From positions 120,645,877-120,709,876 of the forward strand of contig OX352772.1 of assembly GCA_947095535.1 (NCBI GenBank): DNA of 64,000 nucleotides, in the 5' to 3' direction. Source of the DNA: Poecilobothrus nobilitatus. Taxonomy: Eukaryota > Arthropoda > Insecta > Diptera > Dolichopodidae. The notes beneath the pieces are model-generated. The model saw nothing but the letters and a program-made list of their open reading frames with translations, did no database searches and was not told the DNA's origin. The position numbers were made by a program, and so were the translations under genes. Positions 32,736 through 45,028 of this stretch are shown here, in pieces (position 1 is the first letter of the stretch; every line of letters starts with the position of its first letter).

Positions 32736-33222
32736 TGAACACCCTAGAAATAAGCAGTATATTAAAATGTAAAAAATACACAAGTAAATTTTTTAAGGCA
32801 TTTTTTACTTTAGATCAACTCTCCAAAATAATTAAAAAAACAAACTTTTTTAATTGTAAACACTGACAAAGCAAAAGATCCAGGGATACATTGGTTAGCT
32901 ATTTAAATTCCAATACATGGCTGTATTGAATACTTTAATTTGTTTGGTAAAAAACCAAATAAATTAGAAATTTTGAGTTACTTAAAAAACCAATGTATAA
33001 TTTGTAATGAGAAACAGTTACAAAGTAACTATTCAGATGTATGTGGACAATATTGTTGTACGTAGTATAAATGTTACGGTTGTATATAGTATGAACAACC
33101 AAAATTTAATAACATAAATCAATTAGAAGACGACAAATTGATTCTAACAACCTTTCAAATTGTACTTGGAAAATATAACTCATTACAAACTTGAGTTCCT
33201 AAAACGTATAAATAATAAAAAC
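32735..33222 (+). pseudogene. Maverick cysteine protease (copy 2)
   Basis: Copy of 10,183-10,670; the catalytic His and Cys regions are readable and the same frame breaks are present. Confidence 0.75.
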
Positions 33223-33241
33223 AATATAAACAACTTTTAGT

Positions 33242-33778
33242 AAAATTAAAGTAATGAAGGAACCAACTCAAAACAAAAATTTCTTGCTAAGTTACACTTA
33301 TTTTCTCAATATAAGTCATACATTAAAAATTTCTGTCGGGTTTGATTGGAAGTAGTTTGAAGCTTTAATCATATTTCATCGTATCTGTAGAAAGGAAATT
33401 GCCTTGAAACATCATGAATTGAATAAATTTTATTACCAATTTAACAAAAAACGCTTCATGAGCAGATAATAAAAGTCATAAAACATATAGTTTCCATTAT
33501 CTTTTAATATCGGCAAACGATAAAGCATAACTATTGACAGAGAAGAAGCAGGAAAAAATTACTATTTAAATAATTTCCTTAATACTGTGATAACATATAA
33601 TAAAAATGCTGAGCTTAATTTAAAACAATATGTTGGAAAATATCTAAAATTATGTGGTGAACAGCAGGTATTAAAGTTACAATTAGAAATTTATATACCA
33701 ATGCAACATTTTAATGTTCAATGCAATTATTCAAGGCTATTTTTTGAAATTCCTGTAATTTTAAAAGAAAAAATCTGA
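33242..33778 (+). pseudogene. Conserved Maverick ORF of unknown function (copy 2)
   Basis: Copy of 10,690-11,226. Confidence 0.45.
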
Positions 33779-33897
33779 ATATACTACATAAAATAAATAC
33801 AATGTGATTTATTGTCAAAAATTATTGTTTTATTTTGTATTTTGTTTATATATGTATTTGTTTACATATAAACTAAAATATATTTCTATATAAATCC

Positions 33898-34217
33898 TCA
33901 AAATAATCAGATTCTCCATGCTAATTATTTATATCCCAAATTTCTACTTCTTCTTCTACTTCTTCTTTCTTCTTTCTTCTACTTCTTCTTTTTTTTCTGA
34001 ATTTCTACTTCTTCTTTCTGTTCTCCTTCTTCATTTTTGTTTAAGTCTGCAGCTTCAGTTTCATCTTCCGACTCATCTACCAGGAACGGCAGTAAAAATT
34101 CTCTGTTTTTACTAACTCCTGATCTTCCACAGTAGATGTAATTTCATCATACTTTTGTATTTCCTTGGTCAGTTTGTTTAAACGGGAATGTCGTCGAATC
34201 AGCTTGCATTTTTAGTG
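33898..34217 (-). pseudogene. Minus-strand acidic small ORF (copy 2)
   Basis: Copy of 11,346-11,665, including the TTC-rich tract. Confidence 0.35.
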
Positions 34218-34481
34218 TTTTGTTCATAAAAGTTAGAATGGAAATGAATCAAAATTGCAAGTAAAAACCCGCTTATATGAGTATATAAGTATAAAAGTAT
34301 GTACAAAAGTATAAAAGCGAAATGCATTCAAACAAATGGTTAGTTTAAACCATCTTTTGGTCAATTGTTTTATATATAATATTATTATCTTAATACCTTT
34401 AACATTTATAAAATTAGTTGACATAATTATTTAACATAAATAAAATGTCAAGAGCCCAATAGTCATAGACAGGCAAGACGT

Positions 34482-35264
34482 AAATTTCTTTAAGATGAAT
34501 AAATGACACATGGCAAATTGATGTAGTAGAAATGTTACCCTATGCAAAGTTTAATAACGGTTATAAATATATGATGACGGTTATTGATACTTTTTCTAAA
34601 TATGCCTATGCTGAACCTGTGAAAACAAAAGTGCTGAAGATATTTTAATTGTCTTAAAATCAGTTATTAAGTAGAGCTAAAGTCATACCAAAAAATCTGA
34701 TCAAGGTAAGGAGAAGACCACTCTGAATAAGGTAAGAAATTTTTTAATTCACAATTTTAAAACCATATAAAAGAAAAATTAGTCAATCATTATCATACAT
34801 TTAGCGAATTAAGAGCATCAATTGTTGAACGATTTAATCGTACATTAAAAAATTTCCATGTTGAAAAATTTTTGTTTAAATGGAAATTATAAATGGTTAC
34901 CTATTCTACAATCATTAATAAAAAAACTTAATACAACAAAACATCGCCAACAAAACTTCCTCCTGAAAGAATTACAAAAAATACCGAACAAAATATACTT
35001 AGATCATTTCGAAAAACGTTATCAACCGAATTGATCAACTGAAATATTTGGAATTGAAAAGATCAATAATACTTATACTGTTATTATCAGATTACACTGG
35101 CACATTTATTTCTGGAGGTTTTTATCAAGCTGAACTTACACCTTAAATACGCAGAACCTTGTTGAGAAGATTATTAAAAAATAAGGAAATAAAGTATTTG
35201 TAAAATAGCTTGGATTTGACAACAGTCATAATGCATGGATAATTAAAAATGATATTGTTTAAAT
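34482..35264 (+). pseudogene. Maverick integrase (copy 2)
   Basis: Copy of 11,930-12,712 with the same breaks. Confidence 0.8.
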
Positions 35265-35341
35265 AAAACATACAAACATTTAATATTTTTCTTTATTTGA
35301 TTTTTAGCACATTTCCAAAAACAAATTGAAAAAATGTGCTT

Positions 35342-35842
35342 ATTAGTTTCACTCTGTCCGTCCGCCCGTCCGTCTGTTTACAAAACTTCTACAGTTAAAG
35401 ATAGAGAAAAAACATTTTAACCATGAGTAGGTCTCATAAAAAAATAATTTTGTGGAACAACTTTTTCATGTAGTCCCATCCATTCCGGAGCTACAGCCCA
35501 TCAAAATTTGAAAAAGCCCTATTTTTAAATGCATATATCTTACGTTCTGCTTAAGATTTTTTCAATCTGAAAACGTCATGTGACAGGTATTTTTTTTAAA
35601 TTTGTAAATTAATATCAAAGTTACACAATTTTTTTAAATTTAAAATTTAAATTTACCGTTATGTGAAAACCATATTTTGCATGATTTTTCTACTTTCATA
35701 ACTCCAGCACGCTTTTAGATAGAGGCTTGAAATTTTGAGGCAAGAAAGAACTTTTAGAATTAGTATAAGTTTGCTCAGGAAATTTTGTTTGATATCACTT
35801 TTTTAACGTACTGTAATTACTTCAAAATTTTTAGTACGTTGA
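35342..35842. repeat. Repeat family A, copy A3 (copy 2)
   Basis: Copy of 12,790-13,290. Position 35,546 is T where copy 1 (12,994) has C. Confidence 0.6.
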
Positions 35843-36142
35843 GGGTTTAGAACTGCATTTTTAGTTGTTTCAAGTAATGAGATACCTTTAACTTTACATA
35901 CAACTTTCTCTGAATTGTCTTTGGTATTAGAAACTTTATACTCATAGTTTCTAGGTCCACCATTAACAAACTCCGTAATATATCAAAGCCATAATATTCC
36001 AATTCATCTGTCATATCTCCAATTAAATCTCCGGTTGGTGGATCATATTCTCCTTTTTACGATTTATGTATACTATTGAATCTGTATCGTAATATAAAAC
36101 TCGTTCATCAAGTTTTTCTAAATAGCTATAAAGTTTTAGTCG
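35843..36142 (-). pseudogene. Maverick polymerase B C-terminus (copy 2)
   Basis: Copy of 13,291-13,590, with DTDS present. Position 35,963 is T where copy 1 (13,411) has C, changing FVSGG to FVNGG. Confidence 0.88.
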
Positions 36143-36146
36143 CGCG
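36143..36146. repeat. Gypsy 1 target duplication CGCG, left (copy 2)
   Basis: Pairs with 50,932-50,935. Confidence 0.85.
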
Positions 36147-36615
36147 ACTTTTACAATTACATAAAAAAAATAACAACTTATTTTAAGTAAAACCACAATT
36201 TATTTAAGTTTTAAATTTGAATCTTTATTTTGACAGTAATATGTCTAAGACTTAATCGATACTTAATTTTAATTAGAAAATGTACAGGTATTTATATGTT
36301 ATTAATTGCAAATTCGGCAATTTATACAATTTTATTTTGATAATTTAAAGTTAATAATTTTGGTGTAATTTGAGCAATTGCATAATTTTGTTATTATGGG
36401 AAAGTAATTAATTTTATTTTCGCATATTGATATAGGAAACTATTTTAATTTATTTAGCAATAACAATCTTTCATGATAGAATTATGATTGAACATGATTG
36501 CAATATGAGATTGATTATAAATAATTTTGTATAAGTTTTATTATTTGCAATAACAGGAAGTGCTGATGTAGTTTCTGCTATTTTTGTATCAAGAGAGTTT
36601 GACAAATATGTAAGT
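36147..36615 (-). repeat. Gypsy 1 3' LTR (copy 2)
   Basis: Copy of 13,595-14,063; the polypurine tract follows at 36,616-36,627. Confidence 0.85.
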
Positions 36616-36627
36616 TCTCCCTCCTTT
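36616..36627 (-). other. Polypurine tract of gypsy 1 (copy 2)
   Basis: Copy of 14,064-14,075. Confidence 0.85.
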
Positions 36628-37848
36628 AGACAAGAATTCTCCTGAATTATTTTATTAATTTTTAAATAACCGAATTTTTTAAATAATGTGATTCCAATTA
36701 CAAAGAATATTAAATCTAGTACATAAGAAAATTCTTTATGAAATTTTAGTTCTTTAATTTTTCCTATATTATTATCTGTTTCTATAACAATGTCATTGAA
36801 AGTAATCTAATTCTTAAAATTAAAAGTTTGATTTACTGGGTAATAAAATCTTTGTTGGATACTTTCTTTTATATTTGAAAAATTATGATCTAGAATTTTT
36901 AAAGTACAATTATTGAAATGGATCAAAACATAATCCGTTATATAAATATTTCTGTTGTCACATGATTGATTTACTTTTACATTATTAGCATTTTTTATTA
37001 CAATAGTTTCTTCATCTATTTGTATTATTTCGTTTAATTTATTATTCATTAGTTCACAATTATTAAAAATACAATTTTTACTTAAAGATAATTCATTTAA
37101 TGTTTTTAATTTTTCGTATTTATACGTTTTATTATTATATGTAAAAATAATTTCATTTGGATAATTTATTTCTTTATTTTCTTTATTCGGAACTGGAATG
37201 TTAATTTCTAATTGAATTGTTTTAATTTTTCTTTGAATTTTGATTGCAAGAGCTAAACCTAGTTTTATGTATTGTAATTTATAAAAATCTATTTCGTATT
37301 TCTCTATTTCTTCTTCTGTTAAATTATTAGGGTGTACAATTCCATGCCTAATTGAAGCTAAATTATCTTGTATTGTCTTTATTTTTTCTTTTATGAATTG
37401 TATCTTAAAAAGTAAGTCTAAATATATATTTTGTTGAATTAATGATTTCAGTAAATTATTTATTTGGTTTAATAATATATTTTTGTCACCTTCTATAATT
37501 GACTTAAGTTGCTTAATTGTTTTGTGAAATTGTTGATTAATTGTAATTTGTTCATTATAATTTGTTATAAGTAAATTATTGTTATGATCTATAGTTTGTA
37601 AATGTTTTTCTATACTTTGTCGATCTTATTCGTCCATTGTTCCGAACAACCATTTAGAAATTGTTCTGACACCATTTATTATTCCTCGTCTTGGTCTTCT
37701 ATTAGGAATTATAGATTTTAACTTGTTTTTCAGGTCTAAAATTTCTGTTTGTAAAATTGTTTCTTGCCTTGAATTTAGCAGGTCTGTTCCATTTGAAATA
37801 TCATAGAGTAAATTTAATATTTCAATTGGGTGTATAATATGAATTATA
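36628..37848 (-). pseudogene. env: Gypsy 1 env, C-terminal part (copy 2)
   Basis: Copy of 14,076-15,296; the stops are at 37,626 and 36,807. The AATGT duplication of LINE 4 is at 37,848-37,852 and 39,883-39,887. Confidence 0.8.
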
Positions 37849-37852
37849 ATGT

Positions 37853-39882
37853 TATAATAAAGCAATAAAAACACTAAGAAATTCGTATTCCTGTGGGTCT
37901 GTCAAATATTGTCCTAAAAAAAATACAGGAGCTTTCTTCCAGGTGTGTTTCCTGATGCTCTTAAGTGTGCAATTGTAATTCCTTTGTTCAAAAAAGGGAT
38001 TGTAAGAATCTGAATAATTACAGACCCATTTCACTTCTCCCTTCAATAGCAAAAGCTTTTGAGAAAATCGTAAAAACCAGGATTTTAGCTTTTCTACATA
38101 AAACAAAATTTTGAAGTCCGGCTCAATTTGGATTTTGAAATGGCATTTCCACAGAAGATGCGTTATTACAATTTTGTTCCAAAGTGTATGAAAATTTGGA
38201 TAAAGGTAAATGTACTGCTGGCGTTTTCGTAGATATTACAAAAGCCTTTGACATGGTCAACCATAAACTTTTGCTTAAGAAAATTGAAAATGCTGGTTTC
38301 AGGGGCTTTATTCTGGAATAGTTTTCCAGCTATTTGATATCACGATGCCAAGGAGTGAAAATTGGAAGTAAACTGTCAGATACAAAGTACATTAAACAGG
38401 GGGTACCGCAGGGTTCTGTATTGGGGCCAATTCTCTTTTTATTATGTATTAATTCTATATTTGACTTAGAATTTAAATGTACTACAATTGCTTTTGCTGA
38501 TGATCTTGGTTGTGTGTATGGATCTGACAGTTCTCTTAATTTGGTTTGTGATATTAACCATGATTTAGATATGCTAAGAAATTGGTTCACATACCATAGG
38601 CTAGTAATTAGTAATAAAACAAAAATTCTGTTTTTCCATCTTCCACCTAATAAACCCTTTGTAGGGCAAGTTAAATATCATGCCCCTGAATGTGAAAGGC
38701 ATAAATTAAGTTTTGATTATTGTACATGTAGCAATTCTGTTTGTTCGTTCAATAGTAACGTGATTTGTAGTAATAATTGTTTTGACTTAGAAATTGTGGA
38801 ACAGTTTAAATATGTATGTGTTACTATTGACAATAAACTGAGTTGGGCTCCTCATATAGAATTGCTTAAAAGTTATTTTCGTTCCACCCTATGTAGCTTT
38901 TTTCGTTTGCAGCAATTATGTTCTTCAGAAGTTTTAAAGACCTTCTATTATGGCTTATTCCAATCCAAATTGCAATATGGTATTACGTGCTGGGGAGGAG
39001 CTCTTTGGTACAAGATGCAATCAATACTTATTCTACAAAAGAATGTAATAAGAAAAGTATGTAAAAAACAACGCTTGCATCCTAGCTTTCATCTTTTCAA
39101 AGAGACTAAAATTTTGCCGTACGTCATTTGTATTATTACAAAGTTTTAAAAATATTCCTTATCAGATCAGGGTATTTAAATAATAGATTTTCCAGTAGTT
39201 ATCGCTTGCATAATAATAATATGTTCTTTGTGAATGTTCCAACTTTCCGTACTGTTTGTTTTCGAAGATTTTATAGTATTCTTGCATGTCGCTTGTTTAG
39301 CATATTACCTTTGTACATAAGAAAATGTAGATTGTTTAGCAAATTTCTTAAAATTTTGAAACATTGGCTATTTGATTTTAATTTTGATCAGGTTGAAGAT
39401 TTGCTTGTTGTAATGTTTTGATTGAGCTTCTATTTTGTAGAAAAAAATTTTTTTTTTTACATTATTATATTTTATTTTGTTTCTTTCTTTTAAAACTTTT
39501 TGTTTTTTATAATATCTTAAATGGTACACCCCACCACTTTTCAAGAATTTTGTGCTATTTTAAAGAATTAAAACTTGGCATTTAAAACTATTTTATTTAA
39601 AATACAAAATGTCTTTAATCTTTTATTTTTTTATTTTAATCCTTTATTTTTTTGCTTCTATTCTAATTAAGTACTTTTTGTTTTATAAAATTTATTTTAA
39701 TTACTATTGCATTTACTATAATATTGAACTATTGACTTATTGTATTGTGTATTATTGAATTATTGATTTAACTACATATGTTATATGATTTATTATTTAG
39801 TTATAAGAAGAAAAGAGATTGAAGTAAAAAGAATAAATAAATAAATAAATAAAATAATAAATAAAATAAATAAAATAATAAA
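37853..39882 (+). mobile_element. LINE 4 (copy 2)
   Basis: Copy of 15,301-17,330, with the same ATAA-type tail. Confidence 0.85.
37932..39421 (+). pseudogene. LINE 4 reverse transcriptase (copy 2)
   Basis: Copy of 15,380-16,869 with one notable difference: 38,440 is T, giving a Leu codon TTA where copy 1 has TGA. The frame is therefore open from 38,334 to 39,149 (271 codons), through QGVPQGSVLGPILFLL and FADD, before the same frameshift near 39,122. Upstream stops remain (about 38,112, 38,138 and 38,318), so it is still a pseudogene. TTA is probably ancestral. Confidence 0.78.
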
Positions 39883-39887
39883 AATGT

Positions 39888-40014
39888 CAGTTTGAGCAAC
39901 GAGTTGTTCTTTGTCTAAGTTTATTTTTACAAATCCTGTATTTGAAATTATGTTGTTTATTTCTAATAGATTACATTTCACAGTTTGTGCTGTCATCATT
40001 ATTAGTATTGTCAT
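39888..40014 (-). pseudogene. env: Gypsy 1 env, N-terminal part (copy 2)
   Basis: Copy of 17,336-17,462. Confidence 0.65.
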
Positions 40015-41150
40015 TATTGCTAATATCTGTAAATTTTAAAAGTTTTTTAATATTTTTTATATGAATATTGTCTAATTTCAATTTTTTATATTTGAGTTGC
40101 TCTTTGTGTCTAACAGCTTTGTAGTTTTTCACAAAACCTGTTGAACAAGTTTCAGCATAATTTTCTCTATTTTTGCTTAGTTTTTCGATTTTCTTTAGTT
40201 TTATGGTTTCTAGATTTTCTTTTACTTTTTCATGTTTAATTTTATGATTTTATACTTCAATTGGGGAGTACTTAATTGTTGAATGGTATCTGTTATTATA
40301 GATTCTAACCGCTGTTGTATTAAACGTTGTACAGAGAAATTGGTTTTATTTAACCGTAGTATTCTGAATTTTTCAGTGATGGTGTTGTGAAATCTTTCTA
40401 TATCTGCATTACCAGTATGACTGTTTGGTTTTGTCAGATGTAGACTTATTCCTTCTTCTATCAGAAATTCTTTATTTTGGATTGCCTTAAACTCATTATC
40501 GGCCACAATTTTCTTTGGTTTGCCTGAGAGAAATGTTGTTCTAATTTTTCTATGATAGTAACATGATTTCTGTCGTTAAGATGATATGCTGTACCAAACA
40601 TAGAGAACTTGTCTATAATTATTAAGAAAACCTGTCTCATAATGACGTAAGTGTCAATGTGAATTATATCATTTATTTCTGATGGAGTTTCGCTAATTTC
40701 AAATTTGGGTTTTATTGGTATTCTGTTATACTCGACAGTTTGACAAACTTCGCATTGATTAATTACAATCTGAATTAACTCTAGTATTTTGGGGTAATAT
40801 ATTTTGAACTTAATTTGATTATATGTTTCCTAAATGCCGGAATGAAAACTTTCTCTTATATGGTATAGAGATATTTGTTTAATCGTTTCGACTTCAATTT
40901 ATATTTCTTGTGCTCTAAATGAGCATTTTATAAATTTTATCGCATTATCATTTGAGTACATTTCTATCAGTTTTTCTTGAACAATGTTATATTTTGTGTC
41001 TGAAATTTCTGAAAAGATTCCTACTTTACATTTATTAAGATAATTTTTAAATATTTCGCCTAATCTATTAAAATCATATTCTGCTATAGTTATGATTCTT
41101 CTTCCAAAAAGAGTTTCTAATTCTACTGTTTTGTTATTTGTAAAATTATT
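40015..41150 (-). pseudogene. pol: Gypsy 1 integrase (copy 2)
   Basis: Copy of 17,463-18,598. Confidence 0.8.
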
Positions 41151-41182
41151 TGAGTTTTATACTTATTTACTATTTCTTCTTT

Positions 41183-41680
41183 AATAGGAATATGGTTCAA
41201 CAATTCTTCACTTGCAGAATGAACTGTTGCCATTGTGCTATTACATATTCAATATTAATATTTCTAAGAGATTGTGTAGAGCTTTTATCATTCATATCCT
41301 CTCCCTCATTCACATTATGTACTATTCCACTAAGAAAATCGGTGACATGATTTTCTTTTCCTTTGAGATATTCAATTTCAACTTAGTATTCGCCTAATTT
41401 CAATAACCATCTTGGATGCCTAGGTAATAGGTCTTTACCTTTATATTTGGCATGCAAAAATTTTATTGGTTGGTTCGTCAATATTTTAAATTTATTACCA
41501 TAAAGGTAGGGTCGAAAGTAGTTTACTGACCACATAATTGCTAAAAATTCCTTATCTGTAGCAGAATAATTACGTTCATGACTATTTAAGGTTCGCGAAG
41601 CAAAACATACAGGATGTCCTTCCTGTGATAATACAGCGCCAATTGCGTAGTTCGATGCGTCTGTTGTCAAAACAAATGGC
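41183..41680 (-). pseudogene. pol: Gypsy 1 RNase H (copy 2)
   Basis: Copy of 18,631-19,128; TNQ replaces TDH at 41,473-41,475. Confidence 0.82.
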
Positions 41681-42680
41681 TTTTCGAAATTTGGATATTT
41701 GATTACTGGATGACTTGTTACTAAATGTTTTAATTTTTCGAACGCTTCACGCTTCGATGTAATTTGGGTAGTTGGTATTAATTTTTGTATTTTTTTCCAA
41801 ATATTTCATGATAGGTTGCGCAACTTTGGCGTAATTCTTCACAAATTTCCTGTAGTACCCTGTCATTCCTAAAAAACTTTTAATCTGTTTTTGAGTTTTT
41901 GGTAGTTCTAAATTTTCTATTGTTTTTATTTTATTGGAGTTAGGCTGTAAACCGTTTTTTGTTAATATATGCCCTAAGAATTCAGTCTCTTTTTTCATGA
42001 AATTACATTTATCTATTTGAATTTTCAAATTTTTTTCTTCTAAAACTTTGAAAATACTATAGATTGCTTTCATATGTTCTTTTAGAGAGGTACTGAATAT
42101 TAGTATACCATCTAAATATACTACACAGACCTTGTTTATATATTCTCTCATTATTTCATTTATTAACCGTTGGAATGTCGCTGGTGCGTTCTTTAAACCA
42201 AATGACGTTCTATTAAATTCATACAGTCCATGTGGCGTCACGAAAGCTGTCTTTTTTCTGTCTTCTTCCCTAATAGAAATTTGATGGTAACCCTTTGCCA
42301 AACCTAATGTTGTAAAGTACTGCGCTTTTCCCAGTTTGTCTAGAATAGAGTCAATATTCGGTAATGGGAATTTGTTTTCTAACTTCTTCCTCGTGTTTTG
42401 GCAGATATCTACATAACTTTGAATTAATTGACTGTTCTGTTGTCGTAACTATTTCGTGCTGAATTTCTCTTTTTTTTTTGGTTAACTTATCCACTTCTTT
42501 AAAAAATGGATGACTGAATCTTTTTACTAATTTTTTAACTTCTAAGAGTTTCTTCTAAATTAAGATGATCTAACTTTAATAGGTTTAAATTAGGATCTAC
42601 TGTATCTAAAGTGCATATTTCATTGAATTGGTACGGTGTGTTGACAAATTTTATATTTTGTCCATTTAAATTAATTATTC
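41681..42680 (-). pseudogene. pol: Gypsy 1 reverse transcriptase (copy 2)
   Basis: Copy of 19,129-20,128; YLDG at 42,107-42,118. Confidence 0.85.
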
Positions 42681-42699
42681 CTTGTTCGAAATCTATTAC

Positions 42700-43030
42700 A
42701 CCGTCTAAACTTCTTAATAGATCTGCACCTATTATATTTGATATTTTCGGTTAGGTAATTTTTTTACCTTCCATCGTATTAATGCATTAGATGCAGTATT
42801 GAATTCTAGTGGTGCTATAGTATGAATTTCAAAATTAATTTCATCTTTACTATTTATTGTTGAAAAAGAGATTGATTTTATTTTTATCTTTTTAAAACCT
42901 TTTATGTCGTCGTCTATAATACTAAAATTAGAGCCTGTATCAATAAGGGCACATCATTTTTTATTGTCAATTGTTACGCTAATAATGGGGAGTTCTTCCG
43001 AGGCTAATTTATAAAAAACGTTAAGTTATT
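42700..43030 (-). pseudogene. pol: Gypsy 1 aspartic protease (copy 2)
   Basis: Copy of 20,148-20,478; DTG at 42,933-42,941. Confidence 0.75.
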
Positions 43031-43141
43031 ACATTCACTTTTATTTTCAGAATTTTTTGTTTGAATATTTTGAACTTAAATCGGTTCTATTTGTCTTTAT
43101 CTAGCGTAGTTCTGTTCTTGGCGATTTTGGCCCGAGTACTA

Positions 43142-43860
43142 TCTAGAGTTTCCTGACTTTGAATAAAACCTATGAAGCTGATAACTATCCCTATTATTAA
43201 AACAGATCCCTATTAAAGTTATTCCTATTAAAATTATCTTTGTTACTACTGAAATTGTTATTATAACTATTTCGATTAAATGACTGATTATTACTGCAAT
43301 TTTTACTATCGAAATTTGAATAATTTTTTGAATTTTTAATATTGTTTTCATTATTTTTATAGTTGTTTTTATAATTATTATTTTTGAAGTTACTATTTAT
43401 ATTAGTTTTCTTAAATTCCTGCCTTATACAAGAATCTGCATATCTTCTAATATTCATAATTTCTATTACTTTAGACAAATCATTTTCATTATATATTCTA
43501 TCCAATAAATTTCCCTGTGACATTTCTTTTATTGTATTTAATAGAAAACTATCGATATTACTTAAGTCTATATAATTACTATCATTATAATATATTTGAA
43601 GCTCATCGGCTTTATATTTTAAATTTTGGATTTGTGTAACTAAATCACTTATCGAGTTTACACGGAAGTCTGATATCTTCCTGTAAATTTCAGATGGGTC
43701 AATTTCTGGTTTATATCTCTTTTTCAGTTTTGACTTGATGAGTTCCCAGTTGTCAGTTTGCGGGATGTTTATGACGGTACTTTTGGCTTGACCTTGTATT
43801 TTTTCATTATATATTGCCTGAACAGCTACTTTTTAGATGTTTGAATATTGTTATTTTTAT
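43142..43860 (-). pseudogene. gag: Gypsy 1 gag, C-terminal part (copy 2)
   Basis: Copy of 20,590-21,308. Confidence 0.7.
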
Positions 43861-45028
43861 TTAATTTAATTTTTTTTTTTTTGTTTAGTGTGTATTAAAT
43901 ATTTTTTTTAATTTAATTTTACACTATGAACATATAAATTATTTACGATTCGTATCACTGGATGAACGAATTGTTAATTTTTTCCTGCCTTAAGCAAACT
44001 CACTTAAAGTTGTCGAAAAGAAAGTCTTGTTTCACGAAAATTTTTTTTTTTTTATAATTTATTGTAATTATAAATATTTACAATAAATGTTGGGCCCTTT
44101 TCCTTTCAGATGTGGGCCATCTTTATATATAATTTTTCCAGTAAAATTAGCAAATTTATTTATTATTTACTTAACATATTTATGAGTTATTTATACAATT
44201 TTAATTATTTTATTATTTTTTTTTTTTATACATTAATTCATTTTTTGTTTAGTTTTATTTTTGTTTGTCTCAATGATCTACTATAATTTATTCTAACTTT
44301 TATTTTCATTTTAGTTTTAAAATTATCAATTTTTTTTTTTTTTAATAGGTTCCCATTTAAATTTGCTACAAGTTTCCATTTGGTATGGCTGTTTACATTT
44401 TGAATTAGGATGATGGAGTCTACCGCCCTTTTTTAACCCTGGGTTAGTATCCCACCGCGATTCCACTTCGTTTCACTCGATTAACTCCAGTTTATATCGA
44501 AGTATGACCCAGGATTATTGATTTTGTTTTTATTTTGCTAATATGAAGTTGCATTTCCTTTTTTGTTGGTGTGAGCTATTCTCAGTTTTAATATTATTTT
44601 GGTTTATTAGAATTATATTTATTCGCTTAGAAGATTTTGTTTGGGTTTGGCTTTGTTTATATTATGCATTTAAATTATTAGGGAGGTTTATTATTTTTAT
44701 TATTATGCTTGATTTTTTTATTTAGTTAGTTTATGAAATTAGAATAGTTTATAATTTGAGTTTAGGTTAGTTCAATTTATCCAATTAATTTATTAGGTTT
44801 GTTTGATGATTTCGTGTCATGATTTAATTATCATTTATTAGTTTTTTAGTCCATAACGTTCTAATTTTTATTTTAGTTTGATTATTGAATATATTATTTA
44901 TTTATTATTATTTTTTTTTTTTTTGAGGTTTATATGAATATTATGATTTGATTGGTTTTTTAGTTATTATTTTTTAATAGATTACTAGATGTGTTCTTTT
45001 ATTTTTTGAATTTTATCTTAAATTGCTA

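Larger units (their letters stand above)
31683..36142 (+). mobile_element. Maverick/Polinton remnant, left arm (copy 2)
   Basis: Same gene order as copy 1 from mid-capsid to the polymerase C-terminus. It lacks the first three genes and half of the capsid gene. Confidence 0.85.
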